A stretch of DNA of 21,254 nucleotides from a virus, in the IMG/VR virus record IMGVR_UViG_3300027833_000249, positions 1 to 21,254 of that record. One strand, given 5' to 3'. The first letter of the stretch is position 1; each line of letters opens with the position of its first letter. A program made the position numbers and the translations under genes. A model generated the notes under the pieces. That model made no database searches and had not been told where the DNA came from. It saw only the letters and a program-made list of their open reading frames with translations. Shown here piece by piece: positions 1 through 7,312 of this stretch.

Positions 1-669
1 TTACCAGTAGCAAAGGGCGGGTTAGGAACAACTAATCCGTTTGGCGGAGCGTATCGTACTATTATATCTAATGGTTCAGCAATTAGCAGCAAAGAACACG
101 GTGTTCAAGGAATGCAAGTGTTTACAGGTAGCGGTACATGGACCAGGCCATCTAATGTAAGGTATATTAAAGTACAGATCACAGGTGGCGGCGGAGGTGG
201 CTCAGGACACGGAGAAAGTGGCGGAGCAGGTGGCTATTCAGAAAAAGTTATCGACGTAAGTAGTATTAGTTCTGTATCAGTATCAATTAGTGGTGAATCA
301 AATGGCACATATTATTCAGGTGCAGGTGGTAATGGAGGTGGCAGCAGCTTTGGTCCTTACTTATCAGCAGGTGGTGGATATGGAGCAAATAGAAACAACC
401 AACACTCAGGCGGCTTAGGTGGCGTAGGTAGTGGCGGCAACGTTAATACATATGGCGGCGGTGGAACTAATCACCACGGACGTTCTTGCTGGGGCGGATC
501 TAGTTTTTGGGGAGGTTCGACAGCAGCTGGACACCCACAAGGTGGCAATTTTAGCCACAATCACCAAAACCACAGCGCACCAGGCAGTGGCGGAGCAGGT
601 GGATATTTTCATGGACACAGAGGTTCAAACGGACGTCCGGGTTACTGCGTAGTGACTAATTACTATTAA
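1..669 (+). CDS. Glycine-rich tail fibre/adhesin, copy 1 (5' truncated)
   Basis: This frame is open from the first base of the window, so the gene begins upstream and the ATG at 112 is internal. The first residues include a VAKGGLGTT stretch, a variant of the AKGGTG motif of phage tail fibres. A GMQVFTGSGTW segment follows, then a long C-terminal domain of Gly runs with regularly placed Tyr, Asn, His and Trp. The two genes downstream are clear paralogues from GMQVFTGSGTW to the end. The polyglycine pattern recalls the glycine-rich receptor-recognition tips of T-even phage adhesins (gp38 type); that is an analogy, not a demonstrated homology. The likely role is host receptor binding at a fibre tip. 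The segment between the last GGGG run and the HPQGGNF motif differs from the paralogues. The missing N-terminus probably holds the fibre attachment region. Confidence 0.8.
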   Translation, partial: LPVAKGGLGTTNPFGGAYRTIISNGSAISSKEHGVQGMQVFTGSGTWTRPSNVRYIKVQITGGGGGGSGHGESGGAGGYSEKVIDVSSISSVSVSISGESNGTYYSGAGGNGGGSSFGPYLSAGGGYGANRNNQHSGGLGGVGSGGNVNTYGGGGTNHHGRSCWGGSSFWGGSTAAGHPQGGNFSHNHQNHSAPGSGGAGGYFHGHRGSNGRPGYCVVTNYY

Positions 670-691
670 ACAATAAGGCAAAGGTTAGAAA

Positions 692-1546
692 ATGGCATTT
701 AATTACAGTTCACTAAAAAAGATCACAACAGCAGGTATTGTTAACGACACAGTACAGACCGCAGACCTAGCATCTAATGCAGTTGGTAGTGATGAAATTA
801 CTAATAGCACAGTTGTATCAGGAGACCTTGCTGTAAGTGCAGTTAACTTAGGTACTACAGTTGTTACAGGATCAGCAGCAGTAGCCAAAGGTGGCACTGG
901 ACTAACATCAGTTGGTAGTGCTAATCAAGCACTAACTATAAACTCTGGCAATAACGGACTAGTTTATGCGCCTACTGGATTATACGGCATGCAAGTGTTT
1001 ACAGGCAGTGGCACATGGAACAGACCAAGTGGCGTTAGATATATTAAAGTACAGATAACAGGTGGTGGCGGAGGTGGCTCAGGACACGGAGAAAGTGGCG
1101 GAGCAGGTGGCTATTCAGAACGCATACTTGATATGAGTGGAACTTCTAGCGTGTCAGTATCAATTAGTGGCGAATCAAATGGCACATATTATTCAGGTGC
1201 AGGTGGTAATGGAGGAGGCAGTAGCTTCGGACCGTATTTGTCAGCAGGTGGTGGATATGGAGCAAATAGAAACAATCAACACTCGGGTGGATTAGGTGGC
1301 GTAGGTAGTGGTGGTACAGTAAACACATACGGTGGTGGCGGACAATCACATCATAATAGATCTTCGCCTGGCGGAGATAGCTATTGGGGTGGCGCCGTTG
1401 CAGCTGGACACCCACAAGGTGGCAATTTTAGCCACAATCATCAAAATCATAGTGCGCCTGGATCAGGTGGATCCGGAGGCTATTTTAACAGCCATAGAGG
1501 CTCAAATGGACGCCCAGGTTACTGTGTAGTAACAATGTTCTATTGA
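692..1546 (+). CDS. Glycine-rich tail fibre/adhesin, copy 2
   Basis: The 284-aa product starts MAFNY at an ATG preceded by an AAAGG ribosome binding site. Residues 20-60 carry a degenerate repeat of about 10 residues (xxADLASNAVGSDEI type), common in phage fibre shafts. VAKGGTGLTSVG follows at 64-75 and GMQVFTGSGTW at 99-109. From about residue 124 to the end is a glycine-rich domain with GGGGGGSGHG, GNGGGSSFG, NNQHSGGLGG and HPQGGNFSHNH motifs. The domain is nearly identical to copies 1 and 3 apart from residues of about 218-235 and the extreme C-terminus. The conserved His-rich stretch (240-253) could bind metal, but that is inference. The inferred role is tail-associated receptor binding. 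Three such genes in tandem suggest a set of alternative or combined adhesins. Phage fibre identity is well supported; receptor and exact tail position are unknown. Confidence 0.85.
   Translation: MAFNYSSLKKITTAGIVNDTVQTADLASNAVGSDEITNSTVVSGDLAVSAVNLGTTVVTGSAAVAKGGTGLTSVGSANQALTINSGNNGLVYAPTGLYGMQVFTGSGTWNRPSGVRYIKVQITGGGGGGSGHGESGGAGGYSERILDMSGTSSVSVSISGESNGTYYSGAGGNGGGSSFGPYLSAGGGYGANRNNQHSGGLGGVGSGGTVNTYGGGGQSHHNRSSPGGDSYWGGAVAAGHPQGGNFSHNHQNHSAPGSGGSGGYFNSHRGSNGRPGYCVVTMFY
1153..1233 (+). repeat. 81-base exact repeat, unit A (fibre copy 2)
   Basis: By eye these bases are identical to 2026-2106 in fibre copy 3. They encode the SVSISGESNGTYYSG...SSFGP part of the glycine-rich domain. Exact identity at synonymous positions suggests recent duplication or gene conversion rather than protein-level constraint alone. 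Confidence 0.85.
1247..1325 (+). repeat. 79-base exact repeat, unit B (fibre copy 2)
   Basis: These bases match 2120-2198 exactly. They encode GGGYGANRNNQHSGG...GGTVN and end close to the start of the variable segment. They would be a natural homologous arm for exchanging variable tips between fibre copies. Confidence 0.85.
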
Positions 1547-1570
1547 TAAGTATATACAAGAGGAAAAGAA

Positions 1571-2419
1571 ATGGCATTTAATTACGATACACTAAAACGC
1601 ATTACTTCAGACAGTATTATTGACGGCAATGTTCAAAATTCTGATATTGCTAACAATGCAGTAACTACTGCTAAAATAGCTAACAGTGCTGTTGGATCTA
1701 ATAAACTAGCAACGAACGCAGTTAATTTAGGTACTAATGTTGTTACGGGAACAGCAGCAGTATCCAAAGGTGGTACTGGACTAACATCAGTTGGTAGTGC
1801 TAATCAAGTTTTACGCTCAAATGGTAGTGGTAACGTTTACGGTGATATCGGACTTCGTAGTATTCAAACATTTACTGGTAGTGGTACATGGAATAGACCT
1901 GCAGGTGTTAGGTATATACATATTGCATTAGTAGGCGGCGGTGGGGCTGGATCCGGTCACGGAGAAAGTGGCGGAGCAGGTGGCTATGCAGAACGTATAC
2001 TCGATGTAACTAGTATTTCAAGTTCGTCAGTATCAATTAGTGGCGAATCAAATGGCACATATTATTCAGGTGCAGGTGGTAATGGAGGAGGCAGTAGCTT
2101 CGGACCTTACTTATCTTGCGGTGGTGGATATGGAGCAAATAGAAACAATCAACACTCGGGTGGATTAGGTGGCGTAGGTAGTGGTGGTACAGTAAACATA
2201 TATGGCGGTGGCGGCGGCAGTCATCACGAAAGTATTGGCCCTGGTGGAAAGAGTTTTTGGGGCGGCTCAACAGCAGGAGGTCATCCACAAGGTGGCAACT
2301 TTGCACACAATCACCAATCACACAGCGCACCGGGCTCAGGTGGCCGCGGTGGATATTATAATGGCCATAGAGGCTCAAATGGACGACCTGGAATGGCCGT
2401 AATAACGGAGTATAGATAA
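1571..2419 (+). CDS. Glycine-rich tail fibre/adhesin, copy 3
   Basis: The 282-aa product also begins MAFNY, behind an AGAGGA ribosome binding site. The N-terminal shaft (20-60) has tandem IANNAVTTAKIANSAVGSNKL-like units, then VSKGGTGLTSVG at 64-75. The boundary segment SIQTFTGSGTW (97-107) is more diverged than in copies 1 and 2. The C-terminal glycine-rich domain (about 121-282) shares 81-base and 79-base exact repeats with copy 2, pointing to recent duplication or gene conversion. The variable segment at about 216-233 (GSHHESIGPGG) and the last residues (MAVITEYR instead of YCVVTMFY) are specific to this copy. Only two bases separate its stop codon from the start of the next gene. The role is inferred as host recognition. 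Confidence 0.85.
   Translation: MAFNYDTLKRITSDSIIDGNVQNSDIANNAVTTAKIANSAVGSNKLATNAVNLGTNVVTGTAAVSKGGTGLTSVGSANQVLRSNGSGNVYGDIGLRSIQTFTGSGTWNRPAGVRYIHIALVGGGGAGSGHGESGGAGGYAERILDVTSISSSSVSISGESNGTYYSGAGGNGGGSSFGPYLSCGGGYGANRNNQHSGGLGGVGSGGTVNIYGGGGGSHHESIGPGGKSFWGGSTAGGHPQGGNFAHNHQSHSAPGSGGRGGYYNGHRGSNGRPGMAVITEYR
2026..2106 (+). repeat. 81-base exact repeat, unit A (fibre copy 3)
   Basis: This is the second copy of the repeat at 1153-1233, in the same place of the paralogous gene. Copy 1 of the fibre carries a similar but not identical version. Confidence 0.85.
2120..2198 (+). repeat. 79-base exact repeat, unit B (fibre copy 3)
   Basis: This is the partner of the repeat at 1247-1325, directly upstream of the copy-3 variable segment. 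Confidence 0.85.
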
Positions 2420-2420
2420 A

Positions 2421-2912
2421 ATGAAAAAAGCATTAATGGATATTCAGGGAACAATTGGACAGATTGAAGAGCCTGGAGACGATTTTGAAATTTACAACGG
2501 AGACGATGCAACTATCCAATGGGTAGACGCACCTGATGATGTACAACTTGACTGGACACTAGAGTGGAGCCCGGCACAAGAAACAATGGTATGGGTAGAG
2601 CGAGATGCTCCATTTACTGATCCAGAAATAGCAAGAAAAATTGCATACGGTGATGTAGGTGATCAATTAGACATGATTTATAAAGAAATTGTTGCTGAAG
2701 GTAGTATAAGTGCATCAGGTCCTTGGGCTTCGCACATTACAGGAGTTAAAACAACATTTGATGCGGTCCCAGCTAGAGACGAAGCTGTAACCGAGGAAGA
2801 GCAGATGGCACTAGACGCAGTTACTGAACCAAGTGCTGATAGTCCGGCCAAGCTGTCTAGTATTGAAATGCCATGCTGGAAACGTTTTAGCGGCTGGCAC
2901 GGCAATCAGTAA
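2421..2912 (+). CDS. Phage tail fibre-associated protein with YGDVGDQLDMIY motif
   Basis: The 163-aa protein follows the third fibre gene directly, with a GGAG ten bases before the ATG. The recognisable part is residues 76-110, YGDVGDQLDMIYKEI then GPWASHITGVK. This resembles the short YPxIGDQLDxLW-type motif of small proteins encoded next to tail fibre genes in many phages. The N-terminal 60 residues are acidic and Trp-rich, and the C-terminal 50 are low complexity. A role in fibre assembly or as a small fibre component is inferred from motif and position; enzymatic activity is not indicated. The C-terminal CWKRFSGWHGNQ is basic and aromatic, unlike the rest. Confidence 0.6.
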   Translation: MKKALMDIQGTIGQIEEPGDDFEIYNGDDATIQWVDAPDDVQLDWTLEWSPAQETMVWVERDAPFTDPEIARKIAYGDVGDQLDMIYKEIVAEGSISASGPWASHITGVKTTFDAVPARDEAVTEEEQMALDAVTEPSADSPAKLSSIEMPCWKRFSGWHGNQ

Positions 2913-2937
2913 TAAAAGAATTTAAAGGAGAATAATT

Positions 2938-3162
2938 ATGCCAACACTAACTGCTGTTAGCCCAGTACTTGTAGAAAACATAGGACTTGCAAAAGCAATT
3001 TCATGCCCCTTAGTATCGTTTGTAAAAAAAGATAACATAGTAGTAACGTTAGACGCATCAAATCTTACGTTAACTTATAATGCTGCTGAAATGCTATACA
3101 AAGGTACTAGAGGTGTATATAAGTACAGGACTACTGGTCCAGCTTATACTGCAACTGCCTAA
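2938..3162 (+). CDS. Small hypothetical protein (74 aa)
   Basis: I do not recognise this protein. The start is supported by a strong AAAGGAG at 2924-2930. The predicted product has alternating hydrophobic and polar stretches consistent with small beta strands. Its C-terminus is Tyr/Thr-rich (YKGTRGVYKYRTTGPAYTATA). There is no signal peptide and no obvious transmembrane segment. It is the last gene before the hairpin and late promoter, so it probably belongs to the fibre transcription unit. A small virion protein is possible. Its position just before the halogenase island also makes it a weak candidate substrate, but nothing in the sequence proves that. Confidence 0.6.
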   Translation: MPTLTAVSPVLVENIGLAKAISCPLVSFVKKDNIVVTLDASNLTLTYNAAEMLYKGTRGVYKYRTTGPAYTATA

Positions 3163-3186
3163 ACTATAAATTTTGTAATATTAATC

Positions 3187-3204
3187 AGGAGCCTAAGGGC
3201 TTCT
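3187..3204 (+). terminator. Possible hairpin terminator after the fibre operon
   Basis: AGGAGCC and GGCTTCT form a 7-bp stem (one G-T wobble) around a TAAG loop. The hairpin lies 25 bases after the stop of the 74-aa gene and ahead of the late promoter. The downstream stretch is only moderately T-rich, so termination may be weak. It is the only strong stem in this 119-base gap. Confidence 0.45.
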
Positions 3205-3246
3205 GGTTCTATCTTACCACATTTAAAAATTATGTGCCGAAGTGCT

Positions 3247-3254
3247 TATAAATA
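3247..3254 (+). promoter_or_regulatory. T4-type late promoter (TATAAATA)
   Basis: An exact TATAAATA octamer lies 27 bases upstream of the first halogenase ATG, in one of the few non-coding gaps of the window. In T4 this -10 sequence alone is recognised by the gp55 late sigma factor, and related NATAAATA motifs are used by T4-like cyanophages. Transcription should start a few bases downstream, leaving a short leader with an AGGAG before the ATG at 3282. It probably drives the whole halogenase/oxygenase run late in infection. Confidence 0.75.
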
Positions 3255-3281
3255 TTAGATATACACAAACTAGGAGTTTTT

Positions 3282-4913
3282 ATGGATATTAAAAGTATAG
3301 CAATTATCGGCGGCGGCTCAAGTGGTTGGATGTCAGCTGCTGCAATAAGTAAACTTTGCCCTAATGTAACTGTTACATTAGTTGAATCTAAAAAGATCGG
3401 AACTGTTGGAGTCGGAGAAAGTACACTAGGGCACATAAACAGGTATTTAAAATTACTAGGGTTAAAAGACGAAGACTGGATGCCTGCATGTAATGCAACA
3501 TATAAAAACTCTATTCGTTTTACAAACTTTAGAGAAAATGACGGAACTAGTTTTGAATATCCATTTGGTTCTGGCTATGATTTTACTGACTGTAATTCGG
3601 GATTAGCAACACACGGCCACCTAGCTGCATTATATCCTGACGAATTTACTCCTGATACATTTGCAAAAATGTATGCATCATCTAACACTGCACTTGCATT
3701 ACATAATAAACAAACTAGAAATAAAGACCGCGAACTAAGGCATTTTAACTTTGAGTATGATACCGCATATCACTTAGATGCTGGATTATTTGGTGAGTAC
3801 TTAAAAGATACTATATGTATTCCTAATGGGGTAGTACATAAAATAGGTGACGTACATTCGTACATTAAAGACAGTAAAGAAAATATTACTACAATATTAT
3901 GCGAAGACGGCACTAACGTAACTGCTGATTTGTTTATTGATTGTACTGGATTTAAATCAATGTTATTAGAAGGATGGATGGGTCAGGAGTTTATTCCGTT
4001 TGATAAACATCTTGCCAATGACAGTGCTTGGGCATGTAGACTTCCGTATACTAATAGAGAAGAGCAAATGCACAATGTTACTGATTGTCATGCACTTGGT
4101 AATGGATGGGTATGGAACATTCCGCTATGGAGCAGAATTGGTACAGGTTATTGTTTCTCTAGCAGGTTTATTAGTAAAGAAGGCGCACAGATGGAATTTA
4201 AAGAACATCTAGAAGCAACATACGGAAAAGATATTGCTGATGCTGCTGACATGTTCCATATAAAAATTAAACACGGATATCGACGCAAAGCATTTGTAAA
4301 AAATGTAGTCGGTATTGGCCTAAGTTACGGATTTGTTGAACCATTAGAGTCAACAGGATTGTTAACTACACACGAAAACATTCTTAAATTAGTTGATCTA
4401 ATAAATCGCCGCAAAGGATATATAACTAATTCAGAAAAAGAAGCATATAACTTTAGTGTAGAGTATGACTTAGTTGGCTTTAGAGATTTTGTATCTATGC
4501 ACTATGCATTATCAATGCGTACTGATACTCCTTATTGGCGCTGGGCAACTCAAACTAACGAATATCATCCTTTACAGTTTAATGATTTTATTCCTCAATA
4601 TAATGTTTATACTAATTTATTAGTGGCTCTTCAGAGTGCAAATACCTTTCAAGAAGCAAACCAAGGTGCAAACTATATAGCTGCTGGCATGGGAATTGCT
4701 ACATATTCGACTCCGGAATCAGTACGCGAAGAATACAGCAACGGTGATGCAAGATCTGCAATCCCTGTTAACGGCATAGAAGCATTAGAGCATTCACGCC
4801 AGGAATATCACAAACAACAGGAATCATTAACAGCATATATGGATACATTACCAAGTCATTATCAGTTCTTAAAAGATGAGATATATGGCGGTGTTGACAA
4901 CTATGAAGATTAA
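3282..4913 (+). CDS. Flavin-dependent halogenase 1 (tryptophan halogenase family)
   Basis: The 543-aa product has the family landmarks. The FAD-binding GGGSSGW is near residues 10-16, followed by VGVGEST (42-48). CNATYKNSIRF places the conserved catalytic lysine at K75. GWVWNIP (275-281) is the WxWxIP signature that separates halogenases from monooxygenases, and FVEPLESTGL (351-360) contains the catalytic-type glutamate E356. These enzymes use FADH2, O2 and halide to make HOX, which is channelled to the lysine and then to an aromatic or other electron-rich substrate. Marine phage homologues are known; VirX1 from a cyanophage was shown to be an iodide-preferring halogenase. The substrate here is unknown. 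The gene opens the island behind the late promoter and overlaps its paralogue by 11 bases. All catalytic residues appear intact. Confidence 0.9.
   Translation: MDIKSIAIIGGGSSGWMSAAAISKLCPNVTVTLVESKKIGTVGVGESTLGHINRYLKLLGLKDEDWMPACNATYKNSIRFTNFRENDGTSFEYPFGSGYDFTDCNSGLATHGHLAALYPDEFTPDTFAKMYASSNTALALHNKQTRNKDRELRHFNFEYDTAYHLDAGLFGEYLKDTICIPNGVVHKIGDVHSYIKDSKENITTILCEDGTNVTADLFIDCTGFKSMLLEGWMGQEFIPFDKHLANDSAWACRLPYTNREEQMHNVTDCHALGNGWVWNIPLWSRIGTGYCFSSRFISKEGAQMEFKEHLEATYGKDIADAADMFHIKIKHGYRRKAFVKNVVGIGLSYGFVEPLESTGLLTTHENILKLVDLINRRKGYITNSEKEAYNFSVEYDLVGFRDFVSMHYALSMRTDTPYWRWATQTNEYHPLQFNDFIPQYNVYTNLLVALQSANTFQEANQGANYIAAGMGIATYSTPESVREEYSNGDARSAIPVNGIEALEHSRQEYHKQQESLTAYMDTLPSHYQFLKDEIYGGVDNYED
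4311..4357 (+). repeat. 47-base exact repeat in halogenase 1
   Basis: The bases are identical to 5932-5978. They encode GIGLSYGFVEPLESTG, including the catalytic-type glutamate. Identity at all synonymous sites, inside otherwise diverged paralogues, suggests gene conversion. Confidence 0.9.
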
Positions 4914-6498
4914 AACTACTACTATAGTTGGCGGTGGGTCCAGTGGGTGGATGGCTGCTGCCGCACTAAGTAAACTGTGTCCAGAGGTTGATGTTGTTCT
5001 AGTTGAATCACCTGATATTGCAACAGTAGGCGTTGGAGAAAGTACACTAGGACAAATTAATTTGTTTTTAGATTACTTAGGTCTAGAAGACGAAGATTGG
5101 ATGGCTGCTTGTAATGCAACATATAAGAACTCTATTCGATTTACAAATTTTAGAGAAAATGACGGAACTAGTTTTCAATATCCCTTTAGTGAAGGCTTAG
5201 ACTTAACAGACAAAATAGGCGGCGTCGAAACACATTCAGAGTTAGCAACACTATACCCTAATGAATATACTCCTGATACATTTGCTAGATTTTATGCTAC
5301 ATTGCATACACACATAGCTGATGCAAATAAACAAACTGCCAATGACGGTAACTTTTATAGACATTATAGTTTTAAATGGGATACTGCATATCACACTGAT
5401 GCAAAATTATTTGGCGAGTACATGCGAGATAAAGTTGCACTTCCTAATAATGTTAAACACATTAAAGCTACAGTAGTTGATCAGAAAAAAGATGATAAAG
5501 GTAATTTAGAAAGTTTAACATTAGATAACGGAACTGTATTAACTTCAGATCTTTGGTTAGACTGTACTGGATTTAGTTCTATGTTGTTAGAGCAATGTAT
5601 GGGATCGGAGTTTAAATCTTTTGATAGCCACTTACATAATGACAGTGCCTGGGCTTGCCGTGTGCCTTACGAGAACAAAGATGAAGAAATGCATAACTAC
5701 ACTGACTGTCATGCATTAGGTAATGGTTGGGTTTGGCACATACCGTTATGGAATCGTATTGGTACAGGCTATGTGTATTCGTCAAAGTTTACAACTGCTG
5801 AAGATGCTAAACAAGAGTTTATTGAACATTTAAAAACAACAGGATCAATAGAACGTGCAGAAAATGCAGAAATGCACCACGTTAACATGCGACATGGCAG
5901 AAGAGAACGTGCTTGGGTTAAGAACGTAGTAGGTATTGGCCTAAGTTACGGATTTGTTGAACCATTAGAGTCAACAGGCCTCTTGACAACACACGAAAAC
6001 ATTGTTAAACTAGTAGAGATGTTAAACAGAAGAAACGGCTTTGTTGGGAGAACAGAAATAGAAGCGTTTAACTTTAGTACAGAAATAGAAGTATTAAAGT
6101 TTAGAGATTTTATTTCTATGCATTATTCTCTCTCAATGCGCACTGATACACCTTACTGGAAATATTGCACAGAAGAACACGAATACGAAAAAAACTACTT
6201 CGAAGAATGGTTACCTAAAAGCCAACAGTATACAAACCTACTAGGAACAGTAACTAGTGCTAGGAAGTATCCAGATACTACATTTGTTGCTGCATTATAT
6301 ATTGCTGCTGGTATGGGATTTAGGCCATTGACAACAAAAGAAATAATACTTAGTAAACCTAACAGACTAGAACAGTTAGAGTTTACAAAAAAGAACTTTG
6401 AAGCATACGAAAAATATATAATAGAAGAAGTAAATAAAATGCCTACACACTATGAATTTTTAAAACAACGTATATATAATGGGATTGATGATGTTTAA
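4903..6498 (+). CDS. Flavin-dependent halogenase 2 (paralogue of halogenase 1)
   Basis: The start chosen is the ATG at 4903 (MKIKTTTIVGGGSSGW), which aligns residue for residue with halogenase 1; the in-frame ATG at 4876 would add nine unmatched residues. The 531-aa product is collinear with its neighbour to residue 360. It has GGGSSGW at 10-16, K75 in CNATYK, GWVWHIP at 275-281 and E356 in EPLESTG. The last third is more diverged (for example EHEYEKNYFEEWLPKSQQYTNL), so substrate binding may differ. It arose by tandem duplication and keeps a 47-base identical stretch over the active site. Translation is probably coupled to halogenase 1, because the start lies inside that gene's end and only a weak purine-rich site precedes it. 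It needs reduced flavin from a partner reductase not found in this window. Confidence 0.9.
   Translation: MKIKTTTIVGGGSSGWMAAAALSKLCPEVDVVLVESPDIATVGVGESTLGQINLFLDYLGLEDEDWMAACNATYKNSIRFTNFRENDGTSFQYPFSEGLDLTDKIGGVETHSELATLYPNEYTPDTFARFYATLHTHIADANKQTANDGNFYRHYSFKWDTAYHTDAKLFGEYMRDKVALPNNVKHIKATVVDQKKDDKGNLESLTLDNGTVLTSDLWLDCTGFSSMLLEQCMGSEFKSFDSHLHNDSAWACRVPYENKDEEMHNYTDCHALGNGWVWHIPLWNRIGTGYVYSSKFTTAEDAKQEFIEHLKTTGSIERAENAEMHHVNMRHGRRERAWVKNVVGIGLSYGFVEPLESTGLLTTHENIVKLVEMLNRRNGFVGRTEIEAFNFSTEIEVLKFRDFISMHYSLSMRTDTPYWKYCTEEHEYEKNYFEEWLPKSQQYTNLLGTVTSARKYPDTTFVAALYIAAGMGFRPLTTKEIILSKPNRLEQLEFTKKNFEAYEKYIIEEVNKMPTHYEFLKQRIYNGIDDV
5932..5978 (+). repeat. 47-base exact repeat in halogenase 2
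   Basis: This is the partner of 4311-4357, at the same codon positions of the tandem paralogue. Confidence 0.9.
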
Positions 6499-7312
6499 AA
6501 AAGAAAAGTCTTGGGTTCGTTTTTACTCAATGGAGCCAGGCGTTGCAGAAGTCTTTCCAATTATACCTGCGCATAAACTAAAGCGTAGTTGGATGCAACG
6601 GAATGATCCTCCTGATCCAGATAACGGTAGTATGCACACTAAAAACTGCCCAGGGATTACTAAATTAGTGTCAATGGGGTATGTAGTATGTGCGCCTGCA
6701 GACTTTACAATAAGAACTGATGCAAATAATAATACAACATTTGAATGGTCTGAAGCAAGAAGATTTAATACCGAAGATGGTGATAATAAACGATATATTG
6801 GATACCATAACCAACATCAAACAGAAATTACATTAGATGATCCTAAAAAATCATTAAAGGTAGCTGTAAAGGTAGATACACCTTGGAGAGTAAAAGCGTC
6901 TGATGATATTTTATTATTACAGGTCCCTATAGCATATAATAACGAAGCTCGCTTTACGGCAGCACATGGGATATTAGATCCTCGTTACGGGCACGTAGTT
7001 AATGCACAGTTGTATTGGCATGTGTTAGAAGGCGAAACACTAATTAAAGCAGGCACACCATTAATGCACTATATTCCAGTGCAGCGTAATTTTAATATTA
7101 GCAATATAGATTTAATAGTCGACGATGCAACGCAAGATGACAAAGAATTAGAAAAAGCATTTAACTATTCAAACGATTCTATATTTTTAAAGCACGACAG
7201 CCTTAAGTCAAGATTAAAAAGAACCATGGCAGTAATGACTAAGTACAAACACAATAGGAGAAATACATTATGGACTTCATTATCGAACTCGATATCGCAA
7301 TTACTAAAGTAG
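6488..7312 (+). CDS. Uncharacterised protein of the halogenase neighbourhood (DUF6065-like)
   Basis: The start is one of two adjacent ATGs (6488 or 6491) that overlap the end of halogenase 2. The 274-aa product has a run of beta-strand-like segments: KNCPG near 52-56, GYVVCAPADF (64-73), KVDTPWRV (128-135) and AGTPLMHYIPVQR (188-200). It ends in a basic region (KYKHNRRNTLW). From memory this pattern resembles a family of unknown function (DUF6065) found near tryptophan halogenases in marine T4-like phages; the assignment is tentative. The fold may be a cupin-like beta-sandwich, but I see no convincing HxD...H metal triad. Overlaps on both sides tie it to the halogenases. It could present or bind their substrate. 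Confidence 0.7.
   Translation: MMFKKEKSWVRFYSMEPGVAEVFPIIPAHKLKRSWMQRNDPPDPDNGSMHTKNCPGITKLVSMGYVVCAPADFTIRTDANNNTTFEWSEARRFNTEDGDNKRYIGYHNQHQTEITLDDPKKSLKVAVKVDTPWRVKASDDILLLQVPIAYNNEARFTAAHGILDPRYGHVVNAQLYWHVLEGETLIKAGTPLMHYIPVQRNFNISNIDLIVDDATQDDKELEKAFNYSNDSIFLKHDSLKSRLKRTMAVMTKYKHNRRNTLWTSLSNSISQLLK
7256..7260 (+). promoter_or_regulatory. Ribosome binding site AGGAG for the 81-aa gene
   Basis: AGGAG lies nine bases before the ATG at 7270, inside the end of the upstream gene. It supports the 43-base overlap between the two reading frames as real rather than a chance ORF. Confidence 0.65.

Noticed and set aside
415-652. Antisense and out-of-frame ORFs inside the first fibre gene, with matching ones in the other two copies
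   Set aside because: They mirror the glycine-rich repeat codons, recur at the same place in each paralogue, and lack ribosome binding sites. The real frame has recognisable fibre motifs.
1153-2198. CRISPR-like or mobile-element repeats
   Set aside because: The long repeats are codon-aligned parts of paralogous genes, not spaced arrays or terminal repeats, and no transposase is present.
1-2419. Diversity-generating retroelement acting on the fibre tips
   Set aside because: The variable segments differ at all base types rather than at adenines, and no reverse transcriptase or template repeat is seen in the window.
2938-3162. The 74-aa protein as a ribosomal peptide precursor for the halogenases
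   Set aside because: It has no leader/core pattern, no Trp and no protease site, and it lies before the hairpin and late promoter. Kept only as a hypothetical protein.
4000-4212. 70-aa ORF inside halogenase 1
   Set aside because: It is an out-of-frame shadow within a well-supported halogenase frame, with no separate signals.
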